Assembly: GCA_003255025.1 (NCBI GenBank)
Contig: QANY01013250.1
Coordinates: 1,302,001-1,366,000, forward strand
Direction of reading: 5' to 3'
DNA length: 64,000 nucleotides
Source of the DNA: Datisca glomerata
Lineage: Eukaryota > Streptophyta > Magnoliopsida > Cucurbitales > Datiscaceae
Positions 34,706 through 46,663 of the stretch are shown here, piece after piece. Every line of letters begins with the position of its first letter. Position 1 is the first letter of the stretch. The notes beneath the pieces are model-generated. The model was not told the origin of the DNA. It saw only the letters and a program-made list of their open reading frames with translations, and made no database searches. Position numbers and translations under genes: made by a program.

Positions 34706-35900
34706 ACCCTCCTGAATATAATCCAACCCTTTTTTTCTTCGTTATCTCTATTTCATACACAATCTATGTGAAGGTACTCTCTCTTTTACCCAACTATATT
34801 TTGCCTCTTCTATCCATGTTATGATCATATATGTAGTTCTCTGACATGACTTTGCATTGGTTATGGTTATTTTCGTTTAATTTGCTCAGCCTGTTTAAGC
34901 CTCAGCTTTAATTAGTCTTTATATATCTCACTTTATCCAACGCTTTTAAAGTAATTTTCTTTTCTTTTTTCCATTTAACTCATCATTTGCACTGCATATT
35001 GAATATGATCTAAGGTTTACCATCTCAAGCTTAAAAGTCAGCAAATGGATCAAAGCTGAAGCTGGGTGTTGAAGGTATAACTTTCATTTTGCAGGAAATG
35101 AAATAATGGAGTGACGGTTTCAGACCTTTAAAATGATAATTGCTTTTGATTAAGCTTTTGAATTCAATTCTTCTGCTCTGTGATTATTATTTTGTAGGGA
35201 CGTTTATCAGTGGAGGTTTCAGTGCTTATGGGCCTATGCCCTTCATGCATGTCCCCTACTACCAGTTTCTCCCTCCCTCATATCGTTTATTCGTTTGAAG
35301 TTCAATTAATATTTCTACTTAAATTTCTTTTCCAGAGGTTAAATTTTATTTTTAATTGAGTTAATATACTGTTGCTATTACCAATACAATTTTTGCAGGC
35401 ATTAATATACGTAGTGCTAATGATTAAAGCCTGTGACCGTCCATTAAATAATTCAAAGACAATATCCTAACCCCACTTTGTGGCGCATGCTGTTAACCTA
35501 TGATCACACCCAAATAAAATCCACAGTAAAAAAAGTAACATAAATGGTTGAAAAAGATTCAACCATGCAACTTCTTATGTACTGTTTGTGTGGAAAGAGA
35601 ACATTTGTGGGAACTTTTGACCAATTTATTTCCTTATTAATTATGTGTGTATGAAGGTAAGGGCAATCTAATGTTATTAAACGCCTGAATAGATAGATAA
35701 ATAATACTTCTTTTGTTGGCTAGCTGTTAGACTCTGCTTGCGCGTCCGCCCGCCAGATTCACAGGCGGCAGCGGCAGCAAATATTGTCCATCCTCTTTTT
35801 ACATATTTCGTTGGAGTTGGCATGTAAGGCTTTGGACAATAATTGGCATTTATTGATGCAAGTCAGGAATTTTTTTAATGTTGTATGTATACTAACAAGA
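34706..35900. other. Probable pri-miR394 3' region and intergenic DNA
   Basis: No protein gene recognised. Splice-like motifs occur (for example tttgcag near 35,094 and ttgtag near 35,199), so the primary miRNA transcript may be spliced downstream of the hairpin, but I cannot define exons. After about 35,400 the sequence is ordinary AT-rich DNA up to the Copia fragment. Confidence 0.4.
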
Positions 35901-37720
35901 AGAATTAATCAAATTCATTTACCAAATACACAAGAATTGCCTTAGCCAAGCAAGTTCGGCAGCTGGATCGGTTAAACCCTTGGTTAGAGCCTTGTATGCT
36001 GCTTCTGTTGAAGATACAGCTACAGAAGACTGTTTCTTAGCACTCTAAGAGATATGATTAAAACCAAGATACACTACAAAATCAGTGTTGATCTCGTATT
36101 TGATGGATATCCTGCACGATTTGCATCTATTTCTGTCCTGGTTTGAACCAAAAACCATACTAAGTTCTGATAATATATCTGGGGATCCTCTTGGCAGTAG
36201 TAAAATGTGTAGATGTAGGAGCAAGCATGCATTGACAAACTTTATTCACAGAGGAGATGTGAGGTCTTGTGAAAGTAAAGTAGCAGCAGTTATATCAGAC
36301 AAGCTCGTATTTTGCTTCTATAAGCAGTTATATCAGATAAAGGGGAATCAATATGTGAATATAATGGTGATTTTGTGGAGCATGGAGAGTTCATGGTTTT
36401 GTTGCCAACATACTACCTTATTTAGAAGATCTTTTGCATATTTGACTTCATTAACAAAAATTCCTTTGGAAGAATGATGAATTTCTAAACTCATGGAATA
36501 CTTCAGCTAACCAAGAATTGTCATGTCAAATCCTGCTGTAAGAATTTGATGAGCTGCTCAACATTAACTGAATCTGAATCAGTAAGAATAATATCATCCT
36601 CAAATAATAAGAGATAGGTAATTGAGTTTTCCATCGATCTCGCAAATAAAGAAGGATCAACTAGTGAAACCAGTTGATCAGGATAAAGCCCAAAGTTATC
36701 AAATAGGAGGTAAATCTGTGAAAGCAAGCTCTTGGGGTCTGCTTTAATCTATATAGGAACTTATGAAGCTTACTAACATGATTAGGATAAAGAGCACTCA
36801 CAAATCCTAGTGGTCGAGTCATAGAAAACCATCCACCATCGAAACAACTAAATGACCATCGAAATTACACTGCTAGAGAAAGAATTATCCTGTGTTGGCT
36901 AAATGTTTCTTTAGTCAATGACATCTTCTTGATGGAATCCCTCAACTACATGTCTTGCTTTGTACTTGTTATAGATACATCAAGATTGTATTTCAATTTG
37001 TACATCCACTTACACCCTACTTAGTTCTTATATGGTTATAAAGAGACTAATGACCAAGTGTTCTGTGATTGTAGAATATCGAACTCCTCTTCCATGACTT
37101 TTGTTCAGTAAGGACATTTAGAAGTCACTGAATATGTGACAGGTTCAAGAAAATGAGAGTTTGGTAAAGAAAAGGAAGCATGAAAGACTGTTTTTAGATA
37201 TACTTGCCTTAGATCTGATTTGCATAGGATGAGAACTTAAGGTAGAAGCTGAGATGTCTGTAGAAGGAGCTGTATGGTAGGAGCAAAACATTAATAGAGA
37301 AGTAAGTAAATTAGATGAAGGAATTGAAATACATAACTAAATAGTTTGATATATCAGGATGTGAATCTGTACTTATTGTTGCATCACTATCAGAAGGTAG
37401 AGTCGCAGTATCAGATGTGCTAGGTGGCAGATTAGAGATAGATGAGACAGAATTGACATTATTTTTAGAATTAAAATGAGAGGAATGCATAAAAGGAAAA
37501 AAAAAGCATGAAGAACTGTGAATCAAAGCAATGATGTGTGGATGAGGTGTGTGATTTACCAATATGCTTACTTGCCAAAGTAGCATATGGAAATGTTGTT
37601 TTATCAAATATGATATGTCTTGTGGTATTCGTTCTATCAACAGTAGGTTCAAAGCACAAATTGTTGGTTGTTGGACGTGACTGCGGTAGAAGCATGTGGT
37701 TTGAGATCATTTTGAAATTA
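35900..37720 (-). pseudogene. Copia retrotransposon pol fragment
   Basis: Minus strand, from high to low coordinates. The integrase tail and linker come first, with TRHIIFDKTTFPYATLASKHIG (about 37,640-37,570) and a Ser/Thr-rich linker. RT follows, with FEDDIILTDSDSVNVEQLI near 36,590 (FEDD at the usual YVDD active site) and GIFVNEVKYAKDLLNK (about 36,480-36,430). RNase H comes last, with YLGFNHIS, SAKKQSSVAVSSTEAAYKAL and PAAELAWLRQFL (about 36,080-35,940). Stops and frameshifts interrupt it throughout, so it is dead. At its 5' side it meets the dispersed repeat copy 2. Confidence 0.88.
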
Positions 37721-38182
37721 AATTTTTAATGATGATCGATTTTTTAATAATATAAAACTTACGCAATGTCACGATAACTAAATAATTTTTTTATTGAAAT
37801 TTTTTTCAATCAATCAAGATTTATTATATATTTATACATTAAATCTACAACATACAAAGTTAGGAATCATATAACTCTTGTAATCTATATCAAGCGCCCT
37901 TACAAAACTGATCGAACTTTTATCCCACGAAATCGTTCCAACGATCAGTGGATTCCGAGGTCTACACTAAGATCTTCCAAGTCAATCTTCAACGCACTAG
38001 GACGTGTGTGCACGTAGAATATTACAAGACATTTTTTTGTCTCAAGATGTACTCAAAACATAATATTTAGAGATTTACTAAGAATGACTTTAGTGAGACG
38101 ATTCTATAAAAGAATGCGATGATTATTCTTTCAGAGTTTTGATTAACAATTAATCACAAAGAAAAAACACTCTGACACCAAT
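37662..38182 (-). repeat. Dispersed repeat copy 2, with primer-binding-site-like motif
   Basis: Collinear with 6,843-7,580 and continuing to about 38,410. On the minus strand the motif TTGGTGTCAGAG at about 38,170-38,182 resembles the Met-tRNA primer-binding site of plant Copia elements (TGGTATCAGAGC). It directly follows the LTR end. I infer a 5' internal region of a Copia element. Confidence 0.6.
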
Positions 38183-39815
38183 TGTATTCTCCATTTGAGT
38201 TTTTGATGAACTGATGAACTTTTTCATCAACTAAGATCATTAGAATAATATCTATTTATTTTCTAGATAATGACGTATCAGACTTTTTAGGGTTAAACTG
38301 AAATAACATTTAATTGTAAAATTGTCAATTGCAGTGTGCCGTAAGGTAGCAGAGTGCCTCACGGCACCACTGTGGTGCTATCTTGCACTACAATGTTACA
38401 ACCCCACTACTGTAGGCCTATATCAATCTCTGATACTCAATCAATGATTGACACGCGGCAATTACTGTGAATTAAATATTTATTTTAATCAGATAAATAT
38501 TTAGATATCAGTTAATTTAAAATTAGCATTTCTAATTATTCATATCAACTAACTTATATGTTATTTCACAAATGATAGATTTAGTTCGTTCAAATTATTA
38601 TCTAATAATAATTAATTATCTAATTTCACAAATTAGATATTTTGTCTCATTTATCGATAATTAAAAAAGTAATCAAGAATTATTTATATATAATTCTTAT
38701 GTTATATATAATTCAATTAATTAATTACACATAATTATCTCATAATTATGTACTTGTTTCAGAATAATAAAATCTTTTGCAAGTCAGTCTTTTTCTCATA
38801 TCTTGAAATATTCATACCCTAGACTGCGGAGTACAGGGGGGACTTAGGGGCCATGAACCTATATATAAACCAGATTATTAATAAAAAAATTTAATTATAT
38901 AATCTTATTTACTAAATCTATTATTTTTTCACTATAAATATGAAATTGAACTCTTAATGATTATATAATGTATTTACAGAGTATTCTCATGTAACTGACT
39001 GATATAATCATTTCATATAATTATGTCCTCCAATTATGAGTTCGTATATTAGAGTTGGTCAAAATTACCGTTTTACTCCTCTAAATACATCTTGATCCCT
39101 TAAGTACCACTAATCCACTAGTGAATGATTAATTTATAAACTTATTATAAATTTGAGCTCAATAACCACTCAATTCTAGAATTAGCACTTACGTGAACCA
39201 ATATACGATCCGTTAAAAAATCTTGAATTTTAAATCTTGCAAAATCATGTTCCCAGCCATCCCCATCACTGAATCTCTAAAACAAAAGTCACTAGCTTGT
39301 TTTGCAAACAAACCTTAACGAGCGAATCAAAATATCCAGTAGACATGCATAGCAGTTCATGACTACTTAGAATTCAGACTGATCTACATATGATCATCGA
39401 ATTGATGTGTATTAAATCTTTATGATAAACAACATGTTGATAAAGATATTAATTTACATCGATCCATTCATATATAATCTCATTACATAAATTATTTTCA
39501 TTAAGATTTCTATACACATCAATGATCCGTATCTAGATTAATAAGCATTCATAATACTTAGTGAACTGTACTAGTAATCATTCATTAAAGATTTCATATT
39601 TTAATATGTTGCTAAAAATTTTATTTATTATCTATGATCTAAATCTCTTGTACCAATACAAGATCATAATTTCATTAATGAATATGAAATTTTCAGATAT
39701 GTATATAAATAATTCAACAATAATTTAAGAAAAACAATTATATGAAAAATATAATCCTCATTAAATTTCATACCAAAATGTCAATACACATATTTTGAGG
39801 GCATAACCCCCAACA
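38183..39815 (-). repeat. Copia LTR, complete copy A
   Basis: On the plus strand it runs from tgtattctcc (after the primer-binding motif) to cccccaaca. On the minus strand this is an LTR starting TGTTGGGGGTTATGCC and ending ...GAATACA. A polypurine tract (gggcaagtgggagag, minus) precedes it directly. Length is about 1.63 kb. Its 3'-facing 640 bp is repeated twice more to the right. Confidence 0.65.
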
Positions 39816-41340
39816 CTCTCCCACTTGCCCTAAAGCAAATGTGACATTTCTATCATTCTCATGTTATTCATGTGACCCTCAAATGATTTCACAAGAAGTG
39901 TCTTTGTAAAAAGATAAGCCAGGTTCTCTTCCGACGTTTTGTTCATAACACTCACATCACCTCAGTTCCAAAATTAACACTTAAGGAAACCAATATACGA
40001 TCCGTTAGGAAAGCTTGAATTCCAAATCTTGCAAGATCATGTTCTCAGTCACCCACATCACGGAATCTCCAAAACAAAAGTCACCAGCTTATTTTACAAA
40101 CAAACTTTAACGAGTGAATCAAAAGATCCAGTAGACATGCATAAGAGTTTATGTCTACTCAAGATTCAGACTGATCTACATATGATCATCGAATTGATGT
40201 GTATTAAATCTTTATGATAAATGACACGTTGATAAAGATATTAATTCACAATGGGCCAGTCATATATAATCTCATTATGTAAAGTACATTCACTAAGATA
40301 TCTATACACATCAATGATCTGGATCTAGATCACAAGCATTCATAATGCTTAGTAACCATTAATTAAAGATTTCATATTTTAATATGTTGCTGGCAATTTT
40401 ATTCATTATCTATGATCTTAATCTCTCTATACCAATATAAGATCATAATCTCATCAATAAATATGAAATTTTCAGATATTTATATAAATAATTCAACAAT
40501 AATTTAAAAGAACAATTATATGAAAAATGTAATCCTCATTAAATTTCATATCAAAATATCAATATACATGTTTTGAGGGCATAACCCTCAACAAACCTCC
40601 CACTTGACCTAAAGCAAATGTGATATTTCTCTCAATTCCATGTTATGCATGTGACCCTCAAATGACTTCGCAAGAAGCGTCTTTATAATAGTCACATCCC
40701 CTCAATTCTAAAACTTGCAAGATCATGTTCTCAGCCATCCACATCACTGAATCTCTAAAATAAAAGTCACTAGCTTGTTTTACAAACAAACCTTAATGAG
40801 AAAATCAAAAGATCCAGTAGACATGCATATGAGTTTATGACTACTCAGGATTCAGACTGATCTACATATGATCATCGAATTGATGTGTATTAAATCTTTA
40901 TAATAAACAGCACGTTGATAAAGATATTAATTCACATCGGTCCAGTCATATATAATCTCATTATGTAAAATACATTCACTAAGATATCTATACATATCAA
41001 TGATCTAGATCTAAATCACACGCAGTCATAATGCTTAGTGAACCGTACTAACAACCATTCATTAAACATTTCATATTTTAATATGTTGCTGACAATTTTA
41101 TTCATTATATATGAACTTAATCCTCTCATACCAATACAATATCATAATCTCATTAATGAATATGAAATTTTTAGATATTTATATAAATTAGTCAGCAATA
41201 AATTAAAAAAACAATTATATGGAAAATGTAATCCTCATTAAATATCATATCAAAATGTCAATATACGTGCTTTGAGGGCATAACCTCCAACAGTCTCCCA
41301 CTTTCCCTAAAGAAAATGTGGCATTTCTCCCGATTCCATA
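39816..41340 (-). repeat. Two further partial copies of Copia pol tail plus LTR
   Basis: The unit pol tail + polypurine tract + LTR start is repeated. Pol tails lie at about 39,816-39,960, 40,594-40,700 and 41,293-41,340. The first two read on the minus strand as FTKTLLVKSFEGHMNNM and KTLLAKSFEGHMHNM. Truncated LTRs lie at about 39,961-40,593 (B) and 40,700-41,292 (C), each ending in the caaca terminus. The spacing between LTR ends is about 778 and 699 bp. The copies have diverged moderately, so the amplification is not recent. Confidence 0.75.
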
Positions 41341-41344
41341 ACCA

Positions 41345-41962
41345 ACCTCGCCTAGCCAATCTTGAAGGAGCTTAGGTTGCACGTATCCGAGCACATGTAA
41401 GACAACAAGAATCGAGCTCACGAAGAGAGCTTCATTACATCACTGATCTTGTGGGTGCCATTCACACATTGCTCCACATCACCCGGATTACTAAAGTAAG
41501 TGAACCGGGCAATTGGGTTAACCCTGACATCCGTAGATGCCAACCGGATTGAACTTATGGAGAGTGGCCCAGTAATCTTCTCCATCAGGGTGGCCACAGT
41601 AAGATACAGTGGTGAAGATGGGTTCCGAATGAAAATAGAGCGAGCGGGGGAGACAAAAGGTATGACATTGGAAGTTACTTCAGAGCCCCTGCCCCTGAAT
41701 TGGTTATGCCCACGACTTGTATCAGAGAGTGCTCCAATGGCATTGGGGGCACAATTGAGATGCCATTTCAGGGGTTATCATAGAGGAACTGTCCGACATA
41801 AGGAAAGTGATGAGCCACAGGAATTCGCCACGATGAGAGGTACGTCCTCGGTCCAAAGGCACTCAGAAGCAGAAGTTGTGGGCTTCCGAGAGCGCCAGCA
41901 CAGAGCATCACCTCTCCCTTTTCACGCACCATTGCATGGACGGTCGTGAAAAACAACCCCAA
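41345..41962 (-). pseudogene. GMC oxidoreductase (mandelonitrile lyase/HOTHEAD-like) pseudogene
   Basis: On the minus strand the frame starting at 41,962 reads REKGEVMLCAGALGSPQLLL, then FGPRTYLSSW, IPVAHHFPYVGQFLYDNP and a stop. This is the conserved GMC flavoprotein segment of plant (R)-mandelonitrile lyase-like and HOTHEAD proteins. Beyond the stop the match continues in broken frames: GISIVPPMPLEHSLIQVVGI, then a region corresponding to STDVRVNPI with RFTYFSNP (about 41,540-41,480), ending near 41,345. The FAD-binding N-terminus and the catalytic C-terminus (His-Asn region) are missing. It abuts the triplicated Copia LTR. A plus-strand open frame at 41,500-41,949 is its antisense shadow. 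Confidence 0.85.
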
Positions 41963-43120
41963 TTACCGAATTCTTCGATCCAGAACAAGGCGAAGAAAAG
42001 GTAGCGAGACAGAATGCTCACAAGCACACAGTCGGTTGGTCGATTTGCAAACATGAAAAATAGCTCGTAGGCAATAGTTTGAATGAAAAGTACAAAAATA
42101 GAAAATAACAAGAGTACAACACAATGCAACTTGGCTACAAGGTGTATTGAAAAAAGAAAAAAAGACATCCACAAGAATGAACTTATCCACTTCCTTAACA
42201 ATACTCCTTTAACAGTACGTAAGGCGGCTCCGTGAAATTTAGATTTGACTAATTTTATTATTGAACAAATAATAATTAAATTTTAACCTATGAATAATAA
42301 TAGTTTTTTATTTCCATTAGTTACTAGACTTGGTTAGCAGTGTTTCGTTTTAAGTATAGGGATTTTTAAACTAATTAGTAATTATGTTAAAAGTAATGTT
42401 TTTAGACAAATATTGTCTATTGCAAAAGCCCACATGCCATTCGAATCACACCTGACGCAATAACAGAGGAAATGCAAATCACAGCCTCGGGTTTACTACA
42501 TTACCTTTCAATATCTATTAACATATTTCCCTTAGAATCCTCTCGACAGCCATCACAGCATTTGGCCTTTAAATGTTTAATTAAGTTACTGACTTGATTA
42601 TTAGGTCAGGCTCTTAACTGAAAGTGTGAGCGATTGATAAACAGGGTAAATATAGATGCATTCATTTCTTGCACAAGAAAAGTTAAATCCATTTATTCCC
42701 TTACTATGTTTTTAGCTTTTAGCCACTACGGCTGCTAACAAAGTGGCCAGAATCAACTTGGAAAAAGGTTCTCCAATTACATAATTTTGGAAACTCGATT
42801 AGTAATTCTAAGGTATAGTTAATGTACAGTACAAGCTGTTTATAGGTACATTTGAACAAAAACTACGTACATATGTTATGTACAGATTTTACGTTTCAAT
42901 GTACATAAAACCAGTTCATGTACTGTACAAGAACTGTACCTTGGAATTTTCTTTACACATGAAAGAAACTTTCTTCTTCGAAGTTTTAGAAATTACAACA
43001 ACGAGCTCTCTACATACTTATACCATTTTCTTTACCATATAATGAACATTGAGCCCTCGGAATCATAAATTTCTTACCTCATGCAATAAAATTAAAGACT
43101 TGTTCTTAAACCAGACTGAA
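41963..43120. other. Intergenic, no gene seen
   Basis: Between the GMC pseudogene and the 3' end of ECH2. The first 240 bp may be intron or flank of the pseudogene. The repeated gtacag/tgtacat motifs near 42,820-42,940 (tacagtacaagctg, atgtacag, ctgtacaag) form a small cluster of short inverted repeats. The ECH2 3' UTR should occupy the last few hundred bases. Confidence 0.5.
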
Positions 43121-43125
43121 TAAAC

Positions 43126-46100
43126 TTAAAGCGACGAAGGTAAATGATGGAGATCAACATAGCCAGACAATACAATCCGATTGCGTTCCTTCACCTTTGC
43201 CTGATAAAGTACCCTGCAAATTCCAACATGATCTAAGGTTCAATTGAAGAGTAGATCACAGTTTATTCATGCTAAGTTTGACTCCAGTTGATGCATTTAA
43301 AGCAAACTAAAGAAATGATAATGTAGATGAAAATCATACCTTGAGCCTTCAAGCCACATTTCAGTCACCAAAGTTTCACCTGGGTAAACATGCAAAAGGA
43401 ATCTGCCTGATATATTTTTCACCATGCTTGGGTCGCCCCTACAAATGCACTTGATAATTGCTCTAACGGCAAATCCTAGAGAGCACAATCCATGCAGTAT
43501 TGGCCGAGAGAACCTACGAATTGTCAATTGTGATAAGCAAAAACACTAGAGATGAATTGTGAAACCAATGAACAAGAATTAAATTAATGTTTCCCAATGA
43601 AGATATCACAAGTAAAAAAGTGAAGTTTTTTCACATATGAATGACGCTATTTCCCTGCTACTTTTTATTTAGATTAGTCATATATCACGTGCAATGCTCG
43701 TGGTGGTTCATGCATTCATTTCATATCCCTCTTTTTTCAATGCTTATTTCTATATATTCAATAAAGAAAATTTACACCATGAAATTTGTGTTTTGGAACA
43801 AGAAAAAATTTTAAATAGAAAATGAAAAATAACATTAGATGATAACAAGTAAAACAAAAAATAATTAATTGAACATGTGACTACCTTTCCATGTGACAAT
43901 GTATACATACCCATCACAATGGCTATTTTATAGTTTATCAATAGTACATTAAATTTAGGAAATATTAATTGAATAATTAATATATATTTTATTTTTTACA
44001 TAACAATACATGCATTGTAGATTTAAAATGTTAAGAAATCTATAAATAGTGTTTCTCAGTAGTTGCAATTACTGTTCTATCACTTACATGTCTAAAATTA
44101 TAATAAAGGAAAAAAATATAAGGGTATATTAATCAATCCATAGTTTCTTTCCTCAAGCCTCTTTTATAAATAGTAAGTATGGAGATAGATGAATCAAAAC
44201 CACAGTTACTCAAAAGAACAATATAAAGTGACTGCATAAAACGCAAAATGTTAAATAGAAATTCAAGAACAGTTAGATTAAATTTCAGTGGAATACTAAC
44301 CCAGCAATTTTTGCAAGCACAGGATCTGAATGAAGAGGATTATAGTCACCAGACAGCCTATACAACAATGCCTGGAAGACAACAAAAAGATTTACACGAC
44401 AAAGCAAGAAGTCCTAAAAAAATTCTTGCAATATTTACTGTTTCACTTCCCAGTAATTTCTTCAATTAAGAGAAGAAAGGAGAACGGTGAGTGATCGTGA
44501 TGCTTAGTTCACAGGACAGTTTATTCAACGTCTTTGTTTGAGTTGGCAATTGGCATAATGGTACGGAACAATGTTCCATTGATACTTCCATGTGGAAATA
44601 ACACCAAACTTAATACGAAGCAAATAGTATAATGAACAGTTAAAAATGTGCAATATTAGTCCAGCAAAAGGCAAGTACAACTTGCCTGAGATGGATGGAT
44701 ACAATCCTCAAACACTGCAAAAGGTTGCTTCTTTGGTATGCTCTCAGATTTATCTGATTGATAGTTGGTGTAAGAATAGGGGGGATGTGAATTTGAGAAG
44801 CCACCAGCACCTCGCAGAAATGCAGTTGTCCTGCAAAGTATTCAGTCAATTTCCTGTCATTATCTAATTCGATAAGTTTAAAAGTAGAGAACTTACCGAT
44901 TCATGCATAACAATTGACCAGATTCTTTATCGTAAGTTCTTGTTTCAATCTCAAGAATAGCTGCTTTACCTGAAAACAATTCCTTCTTAGTTTAAAACAG
45001 ATTGATATATCATCAAAGAGGTAAAGTGGTGAAGTGTACTAGATTCACACTCTCACAAACTCAATGGGACTTCGTCTTAGCTATCTGCTAAGCAGCTAAT
45101 GTATAACGTTTAACTGACATATACGAACGAACCTTTGTCATGCAATCCAGCAAGACTGGCTTTGTTATGCAGCTGCAACAATAAATTAAAAACATATCAT
45201 CTCATGAAGCTGTAAGGAAACCCCCAGCGAAGTATAAAATGAGAATCACAATAGATGCTTCTCTGGTTAAGCAAATACAGAAAGTAAGACGAAAGCGATC
45301 TACTGGATTATAATTGGTTGAAAATGGGAATGTTGTATTTCATACCGACCACACAAGTGTTCCATTCTAGCAAAAAAGGAAAAATGATCAAAATCCAAAA
45401 GAAACTACACTAAGATATTTGAAGAGAAAAATCAGTGTTACTGTTAGCTCCAGTCAGAAGCCTTACACAACCACTTGATGGCAATGGCCTATAGATTTCT
45501 ATGTACTGCTGGCCATGTAGCATAAGACGTGGATCAAATCTGTTACAAGAACAAGGAGATTGAAAAACTGTTAGTATTGTGTCTGCTAAGCTGAAATTTT
45601 ATTCTTTTTCCATGCTAATTTCTGTTCGTAAGTTTTAGTGACAGGGTGGTTCAATGGGTGAAAGAGAGGACGGATGGGGCAAAAAGACAGTGAACAATGG
45701 AATTTATGAGGCAACACAACTAAACTTTTGATAGAACATGAAGCATTTGGAGATGGAGCCAGAATGTAAATGGATAAAATGATCATTTGCTTCATTAAGG
45801 AAAAAAAAATCATTCTATTCAAATGAATACTTACGGCACACCGGGCAGATCCAAACCCTCTGTTAATGATCCAAGCGAAAACAGAGCAGCAAATGTAGGC
45901 AAGACCTACAGAAATTTAATCGTATCTTTGTAATCAATATTTCTACTGTATAGAAAAGTTCTGTGACTATTAGACGCAAAATGTAACTGGTTTGGACAAA
46001 ACAATAAAACATAAACTACGAAGAATGAACAGTATAATGAGCTCTTCAGATGTTTGCAACGAAGTAAATTAAAGACACGCCCTTAAACAAACGAAGAACT

Positions 46101-46663
46101 AAAATCATTACAACTATTAACTATACAAGTTAATGACCATTCATGCAAAACCAGGATAGAGTACCTGGATATTCTGCGGCCCATTTTCATGATAAACGTA
46201 TTTTAGCTCATCTGCATCCACAGCATCACGAGAGCAAGCTCCAATACCCAAGGCATAAACCGCAACATCTCTATTGACCAACACAGACGAAATATGTACA
46301 TTAACAAAAGCTCTAAAACATAGACGCCGAATCGCAAAAAACATACATGAATCAAAGCTATTCGAATAAACTGCAAAGATGTCGACTCAGAGAAATGAGC
46401 TTTCACGAAGCTGAACTTATCTTGAATTTTACCTTTCCGTATATTTGTATATTGCCTGCAAATTGGAAGAAAATTGGAAGAAAAGATCAGTGACAACATA
46501 AGTAGCGAAAAAAATGAAAATTCAATAGAATCGAGAACTATTTCAATTAGAGTTTGAAATTAAGGGATAGGATACAGTAGAGAGGGAAACATATTTTATA
46601 TACCTCAGGAAATTTGTAGGAAAGGACAAGATCAGGATCAAACCGCGAAGAATTTCCCGACAT
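43126..46663 (-). CDS. ECH2: Enoyl-CoA hydratase 2, peroxisomal (MaoC/hotdog fold)
   Basis: Hydrates trans-2-enoyl-CoA to 3R-hydroxyacyl-CoA in peroxisomal beta-oxidation of unsaturated fatty acids; in Arabidopsis ECH2 also acts on indole-butyric acid breakdown. Exons (minus): 46,663-46,604; 46,455-46,433; 46,270-46,165; 45,905-45,835; 45,539-45,467; 45,172-45,133; 44,969-44,897; 44,830-44,686; 44,371-44,301; 43,513-43,340; 43,213-43,126. They join in frame to 307 aa, like the family (about 309). The hydratase-2 motif YRLSGDYNPLHSDP carries the catalytic Asp and His. RPILHGLC and GRFLLHVYPGET follow, and the C-terminus SSL is a peroxisomal PTS1-type signal. The start MSGNSSRFDPDLV is the first in-frame ATG. 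The intron after exon 8 uses a GC donor (cag|gcaagt). A 21-nt in-frame microexon candidate at 45,346-45,366 was left out because family length fits without it. Confidence 0.95.

Noticed and set aside
41500..41949. 149-codon plus-strand open frame
   Set aside because: It is antisense to the GMC oxidoreductase pseudogene, whose protein match is clear on the minus strand.
45346..45366. 21-nt exon as a constitutive part of ECH2
   Set aside because: Without it the protein aligns in length with the family around LPS...NKxSLAGL; it is kept only as a possible cassette exon.
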